The notes under the pieces were generated by a model. That model saw only the letters and a list, made by a program, of their open reading frames with translations. It was not told the DNA's origin and made no database searches. Made by a program: the position numbers and the translations under genes. A stretch of DNA of 15,992 nucleotides from Muribaculaceae bacterium (GTDB lineage: Bacteria > Bacteroidota > Bacteroidia > Bacteroidales > Muribaculaceae). Below, in pieces: positions 5,291-12,918 of this stretch (position 1 is its first letter; the number at the start of each line of letters is the position of its first letter). Location of the stretch: positions 1 to 15,992 of the forward strand of contig JAKSMA010000025.1 in assembly GCA_024400895.1 (NCBI GenBank), read 5' to 3'.

Positions 5291-6274
5291 ATGAAAAAAT
5301 TGTCAACAATCCTTTTGTGCACAACGATGTGGGTGGAGTGTGCCTTCGCCCACGGCGCTTTGGCTGGCATTTCGGAGAAATCTGTTTATGATATAAATGG
5401 CGATGCTGTGGTGAATGTGGGCGATGTGGCACAACTGATTACATATGTGACGGATCCCGCTTCCGGATTTCCTGAAGCCGTGAATGAGCAGTATCGTGCC
5501 ATGGTGAGTATGGAACCAGGTGTTTTCGGCATGGGCGCATCGTGGGAACAGAAGCGCTATGCTATGGAAAATGAGCGTCCGCTACACGATGTCACGCTAT
5601 ATCCCTTCAGCATTTCGAGTCACGAGGTGACACAGGCTTTGTGGGAATGTGTGATGGGCAACAATCCCAGCGAGCACGTAGGCAAGAATCTACCTGTTGA
5701 AAATGTGGCATACGATGAATGTGAAATGTTCGCGGAGCGATTGCGCGCACTCACGGGCATCAACTACCGTATGCCCACCGAGGCAGAGTGGGAATACGCA
5801 GCTCGTGGAGGGATGTATAGCGGGTTTTTTGTGTTCAGTGGTGGCGAAGACCCGTATGAAGTGGCTTGGTTTAGCGACAATTCCGGCGGTCACACTCACC
5901 CGGTGTGCCAACTTGCGCCAAACGAAAAAGGCCTCTATGACATGGGCGGAAATGTGGCGGAATGGGTTGTCGACCGATATGCAACCTACAGCGATGCCCA
6001 TCAAACCAATCCTGTAGGTCCTCAAGAAGGAAGCAATAATTGTGTGATTCGTGGCGGCTCGTGGAGCGACGGCTATGCCGATTGCCGCACCACCCGAAGA
6101 AAGTCGATGTATAAGTATTATTTTTCGCCCACAGTGGGCCTGCGCCTTGTCATCGACAGGGACGACTACAACCACACACCTGAGTATTTGATTGGCTACG
6201 ACGTGAATGGCGATGGGCTGCTGAATGTGACCGATATCACCACACTGATTTCTGTGGTGCAGGATGATATGTAG
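5291..6274 (+). CDS. Secreted SUMF1/FGE-like domain protein flanked by single dockerin-type repeats
   Basis: 327 residues from the ATG at 5291 (MKKLSTILLC...), with a signal peptide of about 20 residues ending CAFA. The in-frame ATG at 5279 would put polar residues before the signal and is less likely. Residues 33-52 (YDINGDAVVNVGDV) and 303-323 (YDVNGDGLLNVTDI) each form one calcium-binding dockerin-type repeat with D-x-N-x-D-x3-N-x2-D. Between them (about 68-297) is a formylglycine-generating-enzyme/sulfatase-modifying-factor fold: SSHEVTQALWE, NLPVENVAYDE, YRMPTEAEWEYAARGG, GLYDMGGNVAEWV, RGGSW, VGLRLV. In true FGE the catalytic pair lies after the GGS motif; here R254-GGSWSDGYAD-C265 keeps only the second cysteine and has Asp at the first. 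Oxidase activity is therefore doubtful; a structural or glycan-binding role is more likely. It has its own promoter. Confidence 0.85.
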   Translation: MKKLSTILLCTTMWVECAFAHGALAGISEKSVYDINGDAVVNVGDVAQLITYVTDPASGFPEAVNEQYRAMVSMEPGVFGMGASWEQKRYAMENERPLHDVTLYPFSISSHEVTQALWECVMGNNPSEHVGKNLPVENVAYDECEMFAERLRALTGINYRMPTEAEWEYAARGGMYSGFFVFSGGEDPYEVAWFSDNSGGHTHPVCQLAPNEKGLYDMGGNVAEWVVDRYATYSDAHQTNPVGPQEGSNNCVIRGGSWSDGYADCRTTRRKSMYKYYFSPTVGLRLVIDRDDYNHTPEYLIGYDVNGDGLLNVTDITTLISVVQDDM

Positions 6275-6431
6275 CGCGCGCACACAGAACTTGCTCTGTC
6301 ACGGCAATACGCATCTAAATACGGAGAAAAACGCACATTTTCCAACGGGCATAGGGACGCCTATGTGGACGAAAGATAGCACAAATCAGCCTATGAGAAA
6401 CAAAATATTGCCATTTGCTCCTAATGAACTT

Positions 6432-6461
6432 TTTGGGTTTAAAAAGAAAACCTTAACTTTG
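6432..6461 (+). promoter_or_regulatory. Promoter of lgt
   Basis: TTTG (6432-6435) and TAACTTTG (6454-6461), spaced 18 bp, lie 30-59 bp before the lgt start. The 216-bp gap before lgt otherwise shows only weak hairpins: ACAGA/TCTGT at 6284-6299 and CATAGG/CCTATG at 6350-6365. Confidence 0.6.
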
Positions 6462-6490
6462 TAGCCAAATTAACAGATAACATATTTTCA

Positions 6491-7363
6491 ATGCTCGATT
6501 TTATTACATGGACCGCGAGTCCCGACATCTATAGTGGCTTCGTCACCGTGCGCTGGTACGGGCTGATGTTTGCCATCGGTTTCTGGTTTGGCTACGAAGT
6601 GGTTTGGCGCGAATTTCGTCACGAAGGCGCACCCGAATCGTGGGTTTCGAAACTCTTTATTTACGTGATTGTTGCCACTGTGGTGGGCGCTCGCCTGGGG
6701 CATGTGCTGTTCTACGACTGGGCCTACTATAGCCAGCACCTTTCCGACATCCCCAAAATTTGGGAAGGCGGACTGGCGAGCCATGGCGGTGTGCTGGGCA
6801 TCATGATTTCGATTTGGCTCTATAGCAAATTCGTGACCAAGCGCCCGATGCTCTGGACATTCGACCGCGTGGTGGTGCCAGTGGGCGTGGTGGCAGCCCT
6901 TATCCGTATGGGCAACCTCTTCAACCACGAAATCTATGGTGGTCCCACCGATTTGCCTTGGGGCTTCCGATTCATTGAAAACATTCCTCAATTCCTACAC
7001 TGCGCAGAAGCACGCTTCACCGCACCTTGTCATCCAACCCAGATTTACGAGGCGCTGGCATATCTGCTCACTTTCGCAGTGGTGATGTGGCTCTACTGGA
7101 AGCGCAACGAGCAGGAGCGCCCCGGATTGATTTTCGGCACATTTATGCTGGGCATTTTTGGCGCCCGCTTCTTGGTGGAATTTGTAAAGAATGTGCAAGA
7201 GCCTTGGGAAATCGAAATGCGCGCCATGTGTGGCATGGACATGGGTCAATTGCTCAGCATCCCATTCATCGTGCTCGGCATTTGGCTCATAGTGAGAGCG
7301 CTCCGTCGCCCCCGCGTGGCACTGGAATACCCGGGCAAATTCGCCGACGAAAACAAAAAGTAA
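6491..7363 (+). CDS. lgt: Prolipoprotein diacylglyceryl transferase
   Basis: 290 residues, the normal family length. Lgt transfers diacylglycerol from phosphatidylglycerol to the lipobox cysteine of prolipoproteins, the first step of lipoprotein maturation, in the inner membrane. Visible landmarks: RWYGLMF (21-27, the conserved Tyr), GLASHGG (94-100, His98 equivalent to E. coli His103), the Lgt signature RMGNLFNHEIYG (139-150, with Arg139, Asn145 and Glu147), HPTQIYEA (181-188) and ARFLVEFVK (225-233, the conserved C-terminal Arg and Glu). About seven hydrophobic segments span the sequence. A strong hairpin terminator follows at once, so it is monocistronic here. All recognised key residues are present and an active enzyme is expected. 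Confidence 0.97.
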   Translation: MLDFITWTASPDIYSGFVTVRWYGLMFAIGFWFGYEVVWREFRHEGAPESWVSKLFIYVIVATVVGARLGHVLFYDWAYYSQHLSDIPKIWEGGLASHGGVLGIMISIWLYSKFVTKRPMLWTFDRVVVPVGVVAALIRMGNLFNHEIYGGPTDLPWGFRFIENIPQFLHCAEARFTAPCHPTQIYEALAYLLTFAVVMWLYWKRNEQERPGLIFGTFMLGIFGARFLVEFVKNVQEPWEIEMRAMCGMDMGQLLSIPFIVLGIWLIVRALRRPRVALEYPGKFADENKK

Positions 7364-7383
7364 GCAATTTTAAATAAAGAGAT

Positions 7384-7430
7384 AAATCGTGGCACTTCTA
7401 CATGCAAAAGAATGTGCCACGATTTTTATT
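7384..7430 (+). terminator. Intrinsic terminator after lgt
   Basis: AAATCGTGGCAC (7384-7395) and GTGCCACGATTT (7414-7425) form a perfect 12-bp stem with an 18-base loop, followed by TTATTT. The A-rich left flank could allow some reverse-strand termination too. Confidence 0.88.
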
Positions 7431-7482
7431 TCCATGTTTAAACTTTTGGAAGGGAAAGTTATCTATAAAGCGGAAAATTAAT

Positions 7483-7490
7483 TATATTTG
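7483..7490 (+). promoter_or_regulatory. -7 element of the lipoprotein operon
   Basis: TATATTTG fits the Bacteroidota -7 box, 36 bp before the start codon. No convincing TTTG lies about 20 bp upstream, so the promoter may be weak or activator-dependent. Confidence 0.5.
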
Positions 7491-7526
7491 CAAAAGTAAT
7501 AACTAAATAGAACAAAGTGAACCGAC

Positions 7527-8570
7527 ATGAATAGAGTTTTCGTCTTAAGCCTCGTGGTTTTGGTTTCGGCCATGACACTGGCATGCAAAAGTACAAAGAG
7601 TGATAGTGAAAATTCCGCAAGCGAGCAGCAAGTGGCTGTGAATCTTTCCGAAGTGCCATTTCTCAAAGCCATCGGGCTGGATGTGAGCAAAGTGGCAATT
7701 GAGAAGGATTTTAGCACAGCTGGTGTTTTTGAAACAGAAGGTGCAGATCCGAAAGGCGTGATGCTGAATGAAAAGCAGCGTGAAGCGCTTCTCGACGATG
7801 TGCCTATGGTGGATTTTGACGAAGGTGGCGGCCCATTTATCGTGGGTGCAAAGGCGTTTGCCGACAATGTGCTGCTCGTGTACTGGCACGAAATGGGCGA
7901 TGGCCATGAAATAATACTTGTCAGTTACAACAAGGATGGCAAGTTGAAAGATGTAGTCACCACTCCTTCGTGGGAATACACCATGCCATGGGATGGCGAG
8001 GAAGCTGTGCAAACCGTGTGTTACGACTCTTGCCACGCCACCTTTAGCGCCGATAGCTTCGTGCTTCACCGCACTGTGGGCCGCGATGCCGGCAAAAATC
8101 CGGTATGGAGCCAAAAGCGCGACTACACCTACACTGTGAATGCCGATGGCACAATGCGATTGGCAAAAGTTGATGCACAGCCTCTGAAGGGCACCCAGTC
8201 AGAAAAATTTGGCGATCACACTCCTGAAGCGCATACCATCTACGACGTGGACTATTACCCATACTCCGACCAAGGACTGTTTGAGAATTTCGACAAACTG
8301 GCAGGGAAATATTTCAAAAACAACAAACTCAAAGAAGATTTGATGAGCATGGTGGTGCGTATGATGTACAGCCGTGAAGAGTTGCTGCTCCAGTATCTGG
8401 GCACCCATCGCCAGTCGGCCATCACCGAGGTGCTTCACCAGTGCATCAGAGAGGAATGGTGGCAGAAAAGCGAACTCTATGAAGATATTCAAGAGATGCC
8501 TGAAGGCGATTCCAAGAAATATCTAAACGAACTCACCGCCCAATGGGGACCTGATGGAGCGGTAGGATGA
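7527..8570 (+). CDS. Hypothetical lipoprotein, first of a tandem paralogous pair
   Basis: 347 residues. The N-terminus is a lipoprotein signal (MNRVFVLSLVVLVSAMTLAC) with Cys20 as the probable lipidation site, although the lipobox T-L-A-C is not ideal. A Ser/Lys/Glu-rich linker follows, then a soluble domain. I do not recognise the family. It shares blocks with the next gene: PFLKAIGLDV near the N-terminus, DSFVLHRTVGR, VWSQKRDYTYTVNADG in the middle, and an almost identical C-terminus, LTAQWGPDGAVG. The region from about residue 260 on is helical and charged. The ATG at 7527 gives an intact signal and sits just after a -7 box. With the next gene 32 bp away and no terminator between, the two form an operon. 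Probably an outer-membrane or periplasmic lipoprotein; function unknown. Confidence 0.8.
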   Translation: MNRVFVLSLVVLVSAMTLACKSTKSDSENSASEQQVAVNLSEVPFLKAIGLDVSKVAIEKDFSTAGVFETEGADPKGVMLNEKQREALLDDVPMVDFDEGGGPFIVGAKAFADNVLLVYWHEMGDGHEIILVSYNKDGKLKDVVTTPSWEYTMPWDGEEAVQTVCYDSCHATFSADSFVLHRTVGRDAGKNPVWSQKRDYTYTVNADGTMRLAKVDAQPLKGTQSEKFGDHTPEAHTIYDVDYYPYSDQGLFENFDKLAGKYFKNNKLKEDLMSMVVRMMYSREELLLQYLGTHRQSAITEVLHQCIREEWWQKSELYEDIQEMPEGDSKKYLNELTAQWGPDGAVG

Positions 8571-8602
8571 TAACGATGAATCAAAAAATACAAAAATAGA
8601 CA

Positions 8603-9586
8603 ATGAAGAAAAATTTATTTTGCCTGGTGGCACTCATGCTGATGGCTTTGCCAGGCGTTGCGCGAACGCAATTTCCATTCCTTGATGCACTCGACCTGGA
8701 TGTTACACCGGTTATAACCAGCGGTGCGACCACCGTGAGCACATCGTCGATATCAGAAATAAGAGTGAAACTCACCACCGACCAGTCGGAGAAACTTTTG
8801 GGCGGTTTGGATAACTATGAAAACGAATACGATGGTGCAGGCATACACATCGCTCGCAAAATTGCCGGTGGCAATTTCTTGTTGCTCTTCCGCGTTCCTT
8901 ATCCCGATGGCGACCTGACATATCTGGTCACTTACGACAAAGCAGGCGTGATGATTGACTATATCAACACCAGCGATTGGTGCCAAGACGAATACTTCGA
9001 TTTGGAAAATGATTCATACATAATGTATGACATGAAGTGGGGCGAATTTAAGGATGCCGACAAATTCGTGCTTCATCGCACCGTGAGCAGAACAACACCT
9101 GCTGAAGTGGGAAATCCGAAGGAACTGTGGAGCCAACAGCGCGACTACTACTATTCTGTTGACGCCAACGGGTTCTTCACTCGCGAAAAAATCGTCGTTG
9201 GCAAGGTGAAGGGCAAAAAATATACGAAAACCGACCTCGTGACGATTGATTTGGACGAATTCACTTGCTATGTGCCAAAGTCGGCAAAGGGACTGGTGGG
9301 AAATCTGCACCAACTCTGCCTCGCGAAAGACGCTCCAGGCGATATCCACACAATGTTCTCCTATGTGGCTGCCGCACTCTACAGAGGCAATAAAATGGAA
9401 GTGCTCAACTTCATCTACAGCAATCCTAAGTCGCCAGTGGTGGGCTTGCTGGAATTTGCTGTGAGCGATGGCAATATCGAAAAATATGACCTGTATCAGG
9501 CCATTGCGGCGCTCCCTGATGGCAAGCAAAAGACTGCGCTACACAAACTTACAGCCCAGTGGGGACCTGCTGGAGCAGTGGGATAA
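8603..9586 (+). CDS. Hypothetical secreted protein, second of the paralogous pair
   Basis: 327 residues with a signal peptide of about 20 residues (MKKNLFCLVALMLMALPGVA) and no cysteine in lipobox position, so it should be soluble in the periplasm or exported, unlike its lipoprotein neighbour. Shared blocks with the upstream protein: FPFLDALDLDV (24-34), DKFVLHRTVSR, LWSQQRDYYYSVDANG and the final LTAQWGPAGAVG. Elsewhere the two have diverged strongly, so the duplication is old. The C-terminal AQWGPxGAVG, kept to the last residue in both, suggests a functional tail such as a binding or sorting signal; this is inference. No known domain recognised. A terminator follows at 9621. Confidence 0.8.
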   Translation: MKKNLFCLVALMLMALPGVARTQFPFLDALDLDVTPVITSGATTVSTSSISEIRVKLTTDQSEKLLGGLDNYENEYDGAGIHIARKIAGGNFLLLFRVPYPDGDLTYLVTYDKAGVMIDYINTSDWCQDEYFDLENDSYIMYDMKWGEFKDADKFVLHRTVSRTTPAEVGNPKELWSQQRDYYYSVDANGFFTREKIVVGKVKGKKYTKTDLVTIDLDEFTCYVPKSAKGLVGNLHQLCLAKDAPGDIHTMFSYVAAALYRGNKMEVLNFIYSNPKSPVVGLLEFAVSDGNIEKYDLYQAIAALPDGKQKTALHKLTAQWGPAGAVG

Positions 9587-9620
9587 AATAGGCTATCGAC
9601 TGTGTGTTGAAAATATTAAT

Positions 9621-9661
9621 CGCACCCGAGTCTTTTATTAGGCTTGGGTGTGTGCTTTTTT
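9621..9661 (+). terminator. Intrinsic terminator of the paralogue operon
   Basis: CGCACCCGAGTC (9621-9632, the G at 9622 forming a wobble pair) pairs with GGCTTGGGTGTG (9641-9652) through 12 pairs including three G-U, around an 8-base loop, followed by TGCTTTTTT. Confidence 0.75.
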
Positions 9662-9685
9662 CAAGCAATAAAAAGTGCCTACTTC

Positions 9686-9716
9686 TTTGGTGTGCGCGGT
9701 TTTTTTAGTAAATTTG
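9686..9716 (+). promoter_or_regulatory. Promoter of the DUF4919-like gene
   Basis: TTTG (9686-9689), 19 bp, then TAAATTTG (9709-9716), 35 bp before the start codon. Confidence 0.75.
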
Positions 9717-9750
9717 CAAGACAAAATTAATTGCGACAAACCCATTAATC

Positions 9751-10383
9751 ATGGACAAGAATATGATGGATTACAAAGCTTCCGAAGCTTTCGTAAAAGA
9801 AAATAGACCTCAGTTTGACGCTCTCGTGCGCCGTTTCGCGGCTGCCGACACCTCGCTCACTGCAGAAGAATTGGCAAAAGTGTACTATGCTTCGCCTTTC
9901 GCTGGATTTGAGCCTCTTGCCGACCTTGTGAAGACCGCCAACCAACTTTATCGTATTCGCGACTACCGCGTGGCCTACTATATGTATCGCGACGCCCTCG
10001 TTGCCGACCCTCTCTCTTTGCTCGTGATGAAGAAGGCTGCCAACTGCAGTTTCTTTGCAGTGATCGACAGTAATGCCACAGCCGACCTTCGCGCTCGCGT
10101 GAAGATGCTCCAGGAGGTGATTCTCGCCACTGGCGATGGCGCAACCCCAGCCACTGCATTCCACGTGGTGCAAACCAGCGATGCTTACCAGGTGCTCTGG
10201 GATGCCATTGGCGTGAAAGATGTGCTGAGCTGCGACGTTGTGGCCACTGAGAACGGCGTGTCGGTCGACGAACTGCTCGTGCAGGTGCGCGACGAAAAGG
10301 AACCTCGCAAGGTGTATGTGGCTTGCTACGGTGAAACCGACGACGACCGTGCCGACTTCTTCATTCGCAAGAAGGGCTTCTAA
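9751..10383 (+). CDS. DUF4919-like protein
   Basis: 210 residues, no signal peptide or membrane segment, so cytoplasmic as read. The order FDALVRRFAAADTSLTAEEL, VYYASPFAGFEPL, then a TPR-like helical stretch RIRDYRVAYYMYRDALVADPLSLLVMKKAA, resembles the DUF4919 family found mostly in Bacteroidota. The C-terminal half contains HVVQTSDAYQVLWDAIGVKDVLSCDVV and a short beta-type tail. The function of the family is unknown. It has its own promoter. No clear terminator separates it from the flavoprotein gene 109 bp on; the gap between them carries only an imperfect -7 box (TAACTTTC at 10477-10484). Family assignment is from memory of the motif order and is moderate. Confidence 0.6.
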   Translation: MDKNMMDYKASEAFVKENRPQFDALVRRFAAADTSLTAEELAKVYYASPFAGFEPLADLVKTANQLYRIRDYRVAYYMYRDALVADPLSLLVMKKAANCSFFAVIDSNATADLRARVKMLQEVILATGDGATPATAFHVVQTSDAYQVLWDAIGVKDVLSCDVVATENGVSVDELLVQVRDEKEPRKVYVACYGETDDDRADFFIRKKGF

Positions 10384-10492
10384 ATTTTTTTGATAAGTAA
10401 AAACGCTTGTATGGTGCGAATGTGGCTACGTGAGCGCTTGTCGCGAGTAAAGGCAGTTTTTTCGCATATGTTTAATTAACTTTCGGACGTCA

Positions 10493-11071
10493 ATGAAAAT
10501 TCTAATTCTAAACGCCAGCCCGAGGCCAAACGGGAATATATCAAAAATGCTTGATGTGATTCGCCAGGAGTGCGAAAACATGCAGGCAGAGGTGGAGATG
10601 GTGCGTGTGCAGGACTTGAATGTGCGACCATGCATGGCGTGTATGAAATGCCGCAGCACGCATGAGTGTGTGTTGCCCCCAGATGATGCCCAGCGAATTT
10701 TGTCGCTCATCCAAGAGTCGGATGCCCTTGTGGTAGGCGCACCTTGCTATTGGGGCAATATGCCAGGCACCCTCAAGTTGCTTTTCGACCGTATGGTCTA
10801 TGGCATGATGGGGGAGAACAGTTTGGCTATTCCGCAGCCCATGCACAAGGGTAAGCGTTGCTATCTCGTGAGCGCTTCGAGCACGATGTGGCCATTCAAC
10901 ATCCTTGCAAATCAGACCCGTGGCGTGGTTCGCGCCCTCAAGGAAATACTCGGTTGGAGCGGTTTTAAATGCGTAGGCACAATCCAGAAGGCCGGCACCT
11001 TCCGCCATCCAGAATTCACCGACCGCGATCGCCGCAAATGCATCCGAGCCGCCCACCGCATCATGAAATAA
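10493..11071 (+). CDS. Iron-sulfur flavoprotein / flavodoxin-fold NADPH-dependent FMN reductase family
   Basis: 192 residues of flavodoxin-like fold. MKILILNASPRPNGNISKML (1-20) is the FMN-phosphate loop, and GAPCYWGNMPGTLKLLFDR is the second conserved FMN-binding region. A compact cysteine cluster C47-x2-C50-x2-C53-x5-C59 matches the [4Fe-4S] motif of the Isf family, so the protein probably passes electrons between an iron-sulfur cluster and FMN. The physiological partner is not evident; Isf-type proteins in anaerobes are linked to electron transfer and oxidative-stress relief. The ATG at 10493 starts directly at the first beta strand of the fold. Standard length; no oddities seen. Confidence 0.88.
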   Translation: MKILILNASPRPNGNISKMLDVIRQECENMQAEVEMVRVQDLNVRPCMACMKCRSTHECVLPPDDAQRILSLIQESDALVVGAPCYWGNMPGTLKLLFDRMVYGMMGENSLAIPQPMHKGKRCYLVSASSTMWPFNILANQTRGVVRALKEILGWSGFKCVGTIQKAGTFRHPEFTDRDRRKCIRAAHRIMK

Positions 11072-11129
11072 CTCCTGGCAGCATAATAATCACCTAATTT
11101 TTCAGTTTTGTTTCAAAAAGGCTGTAAGT

Positions 11130-12173
11130 ATGATGAATCAAGAGCATTTAGGAGAGCACCGAAAAGTTGCCGCTCCAAGTTATTCTGAAGAACCATCAAT
11201 AGTAATATACACTAATGAAGACAACGGTGTTCAACTTGATGTGAAGTTGGAAGGTGAAACTGTGTGGCTGAGTCAGCAGCAGATGGCTAGACTATTTGAC
11301 ACCACACCCCAGAATATTACGATGCACATTCGTAATATATATAAAGTTGAAGAATTGAAAAAAAATGCAACATGTAAGGAATTCTTACAAGTTCAGCATG
11401 AAGGTCATCGAAGTGTTGCTCGAAACATGAAATTTTATAATCTTGATTTAATAATTTCTGTGGGTTACAGAGTAAACACAAAGCGTGGTATTCTTTTTAG
11501 ACAGTGGGCGACTTCGATTCTCAAGGATTACCTAATTAAAGGGTTCGCTATCAACCAGAAGTTGAAACTTGAGAGGTATCAAGAGCTCAAGGGGGTGGTG
11601 CGCTTGATGGGACGGACAATATCTTTGCAAGAAAAACTTTCTTCCGATGAATATGATGGACTGTTTAGTGTGATTGGCGACTATGTTTATGCTCTTGACA
11701 CGCTTGACCATTATGATTATCAAGACTTGTCAATAGATAAAATTACTAATTCATGTAATTTTCGTGCGACATACGAAAATGCTATGGAAGTGATCGGGCG
11801 CCTGAAGGAAAAGTTTGGAGGTAGTGCCTTGTTTGCCAACGAAAAAGATGATTCATTCAAAAGCTCAATTGGTCAGATTTATCAAACTTTTGATGGGGTA
11901 GACTTGTATCCAAGTGTGGAAGAAAAAGCTGCAATGTTGCTATATTTGGTCGTGAAAAATCATTCGTTCAGCGACGGAAATAAGCGTATTGCTGCTATGC
12001 TGTTTTTGTGGTTTCTGCACAACAATGGCGTTCTTTATGGGGATGATGGACATAAGCGAATCGCCGACAACACTCTCGTCGCCATCACGCTGATGATAGC
12101 AGAAAGTCGTCCTGTAGAGAAGGATATTATTGTGAAAGTAGTGGTTAATCTTATCAATCAAAATAATCAATAA
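11130..12173 (+). CDS. RhuM-family protein with C-terminal Fic/Doc domain
   Basis: 347 residues. The N-terminal half (about 22-135) is a virulence RhuM domain: VQLDVKLEGETVWLSQQQMARLF, NITMHIRNIYK, FYNLDLIISVGYRVNTKRGILFRQWA. The C-terminal third carries H278-S-F-S-D-G-N-K-R286, the Fic/Doc active-site motif. It has the Doc form (NKR) rather than the AMPylator form (GNGR); Doc with this motif phosphorylates EF-Tu, so phosphotransfer rather than AMPylation is the better guess. I saw no obvious inhibitory-helix motif or adjacent classical antitoxin. The gene is more A/T-rich than its neighbours, which fits horizontal acquisition. ATGs lie at 11130 and 11133; the first was taken, the second is equally possible. 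The stop codon overlaps the ATG of a small membrane ORF (TAATG). Likely a toxin or phage-defence effector. Confidence 0.88.
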   Translation: MMNQEHLGEHRKVAAPSYSEEPSIVIYTNEDNGVQLDVKLEGETVWLSQQQMARLFDTTPQNITMHIRNIYKVEELKKNATCKEFLQVQHEGHRSVARNMKFYNLDLIISVGYRVNTKRGILFRQWATSILKDYLIKGFAINQKLKLERYQELKGVVRLMGRTISLQEKLSSDEYDGLFSVIGDYVYALDTLDHYDYQDLSIDKITNSCNFRATYENAMEVIGRLKEKFGGSALFANEKDDSFKSSIGQIYQTFDGVDLYPSVEEKAAMLLYLVVKNHSFSDGNKRIAAMLFLWFLHNNGVLYGDDGHKRIADNTLVAITLMIAESRPVEKDIIVKVVVNLINQNNQ

Positions 12174-12392
12174 TGACACGTAATAGCGATTACATTTCTC
12201 TAATTATGGGCTTGTTGGCGTTGATAATTTCGTTATCATTCTTCAACTGATTCCGTGGGGCACTTTAATGATAAACTGGCTGGGACATCTCTATATTATA
12301 TGGTTAGTTATTGGTCTGTCACAATGTCGTTAGTAGTCTGCTTGATTATCTGTCGGAAATATAGAAAGAAAAAACAACCTAATAAAAAATAA
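12173..12392 (+). pseudogene. Small two-span membrane protein, apparently frameshifted
   Basis: ATG at 12173 overlaps the RhuM-Fic stop and reads MTRNSDYISLIMGLLALIIS then LSFFN and a stop at 12248-12250 (25 residues, one hydrophobic span). One base out of that phase, a frame opens before this stop and continues as STDSVGHFNDKLAGTSLYYM, then VSYWSVTMSLVVCLIICRKY and a basic tail RKKKQPNKK, ending TAA 12390-12392. Joined near 12240-12248 they would give about 72 residues: span, loop, span, positive tail. Either a one-base frameshift broke one gene, or the pieces are separate micro-ORFs (the second from ATG 12300, 30 residues), or the shift is programmed. The end lies one base before the next gene. 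Function unknown; a partner or antitoxin-like role for the Fic protein is speculation. Confidence 0.45.
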
Positions 12393-12393
12393 T

Positions 12394-12855
12394 ATGGAAC
12401 AAGAAGTGAAGCTCAACGCGCACAATAAGCAAGAGTTTCCTCCAATGCACACCGCAGAGCACATTCTCAACGGCACAATGGTGAAAATGTTTGACTGCGG
12501 TCGGGCAGTGAGTGCTCATGTGGAGCGCACCAAGTCGAAACTCGATTATGATTTTCCTCGCGAACTCACGGCAGAAGAAGTTGCCGCCGTTGAGGCCCGC
12601 GTCAACGAGGTGATTGCTGCCGATATGCCGGTCACTTACGAGTTTGTCTCTCAGCAAGATGTGGCGGAGCGGTTCGATTTGATGCGACTTCCAGATAATG
12701 CTTCCGAAACGGTGCGAATCGTGAGCATTGGCGACTACGACCACTGCCTGTGCGCTGGCACCCATGTGGAGCATACAGCCGAAATAGGCACCTTCCGCAT
12801 TTCAAGCACTCGGTTTAAGGATGGGCGTTTGCGCATCGTTTTCCGCCTTGGTTGA
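12394..12855 (+). CDS. Stand-alone alanyl-tRNA editing protein (AlaX type)
   Basis: 153 residues, matching the second additional (editing) domain of alanyl/threonyl-tRNA synthetases without any synthetase. The zinc-binding set is complete: H19-TAE-H23 within MHTAEHILNGTM, and C120-AGT-H124 within CLCAGTHVEHT. The final segment, IGTFRISSTRFKDGRLRIVF, is also typical. Such proteins hydrolyse mischarged tRNA, most often Ser-tRNA(Ala), in trans. The length fits the small AlaX class. The start is one base after the stop of the small membrane ORF, so translation may be coupled to the RhuM-Fic unit; no separate promoter is visible in the preceding 30 bases. Specificity (Ser- or Gly-tRNA(Ala)) cannot be told from what I see. 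Confidence 0.87.
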   Translation: MEQEVKLNAHNKQEFPPMHTAEHILNGTMVKMFDCGRAVSAHVERTKSKLDYDFPRELTAEEVAAVEARVNEVIAADMPVTYEFVSQQDVAERFDLMRLPDNASETVRIVSIGDYDHCLCAGTHVEHTAEIGTFRISSTRFKDGRLRIVFRLG

Positions 12856-12863
12856 AAATAGGA

Positions 12864-12893
12864 TTGGCGTTTCGCAAAAAATCATTATTTTTG
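12864..12893 (+). promoter_or_regulatory. Promoter of the MscS-family gene
   Basis: TTG (12864-12866), 19 bp, then TATTTTTG (12886-12893), 26 bp before the start codon. It begins just past the alaX-like stop, so there is no room for a terminator between the genes and read-through is possible. Confidence 0.6.
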
Positions 12894-12918
12894 CATATCA
12901 GATTTTTACGGTAATTTT

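Noticed and set aside
6264..6464. 66-codon frame between the FGE-like gene and lgt
   Set aside because: It overlaps the end of the FGE-like gene and the lgt promoter, and shows no protein-like features.
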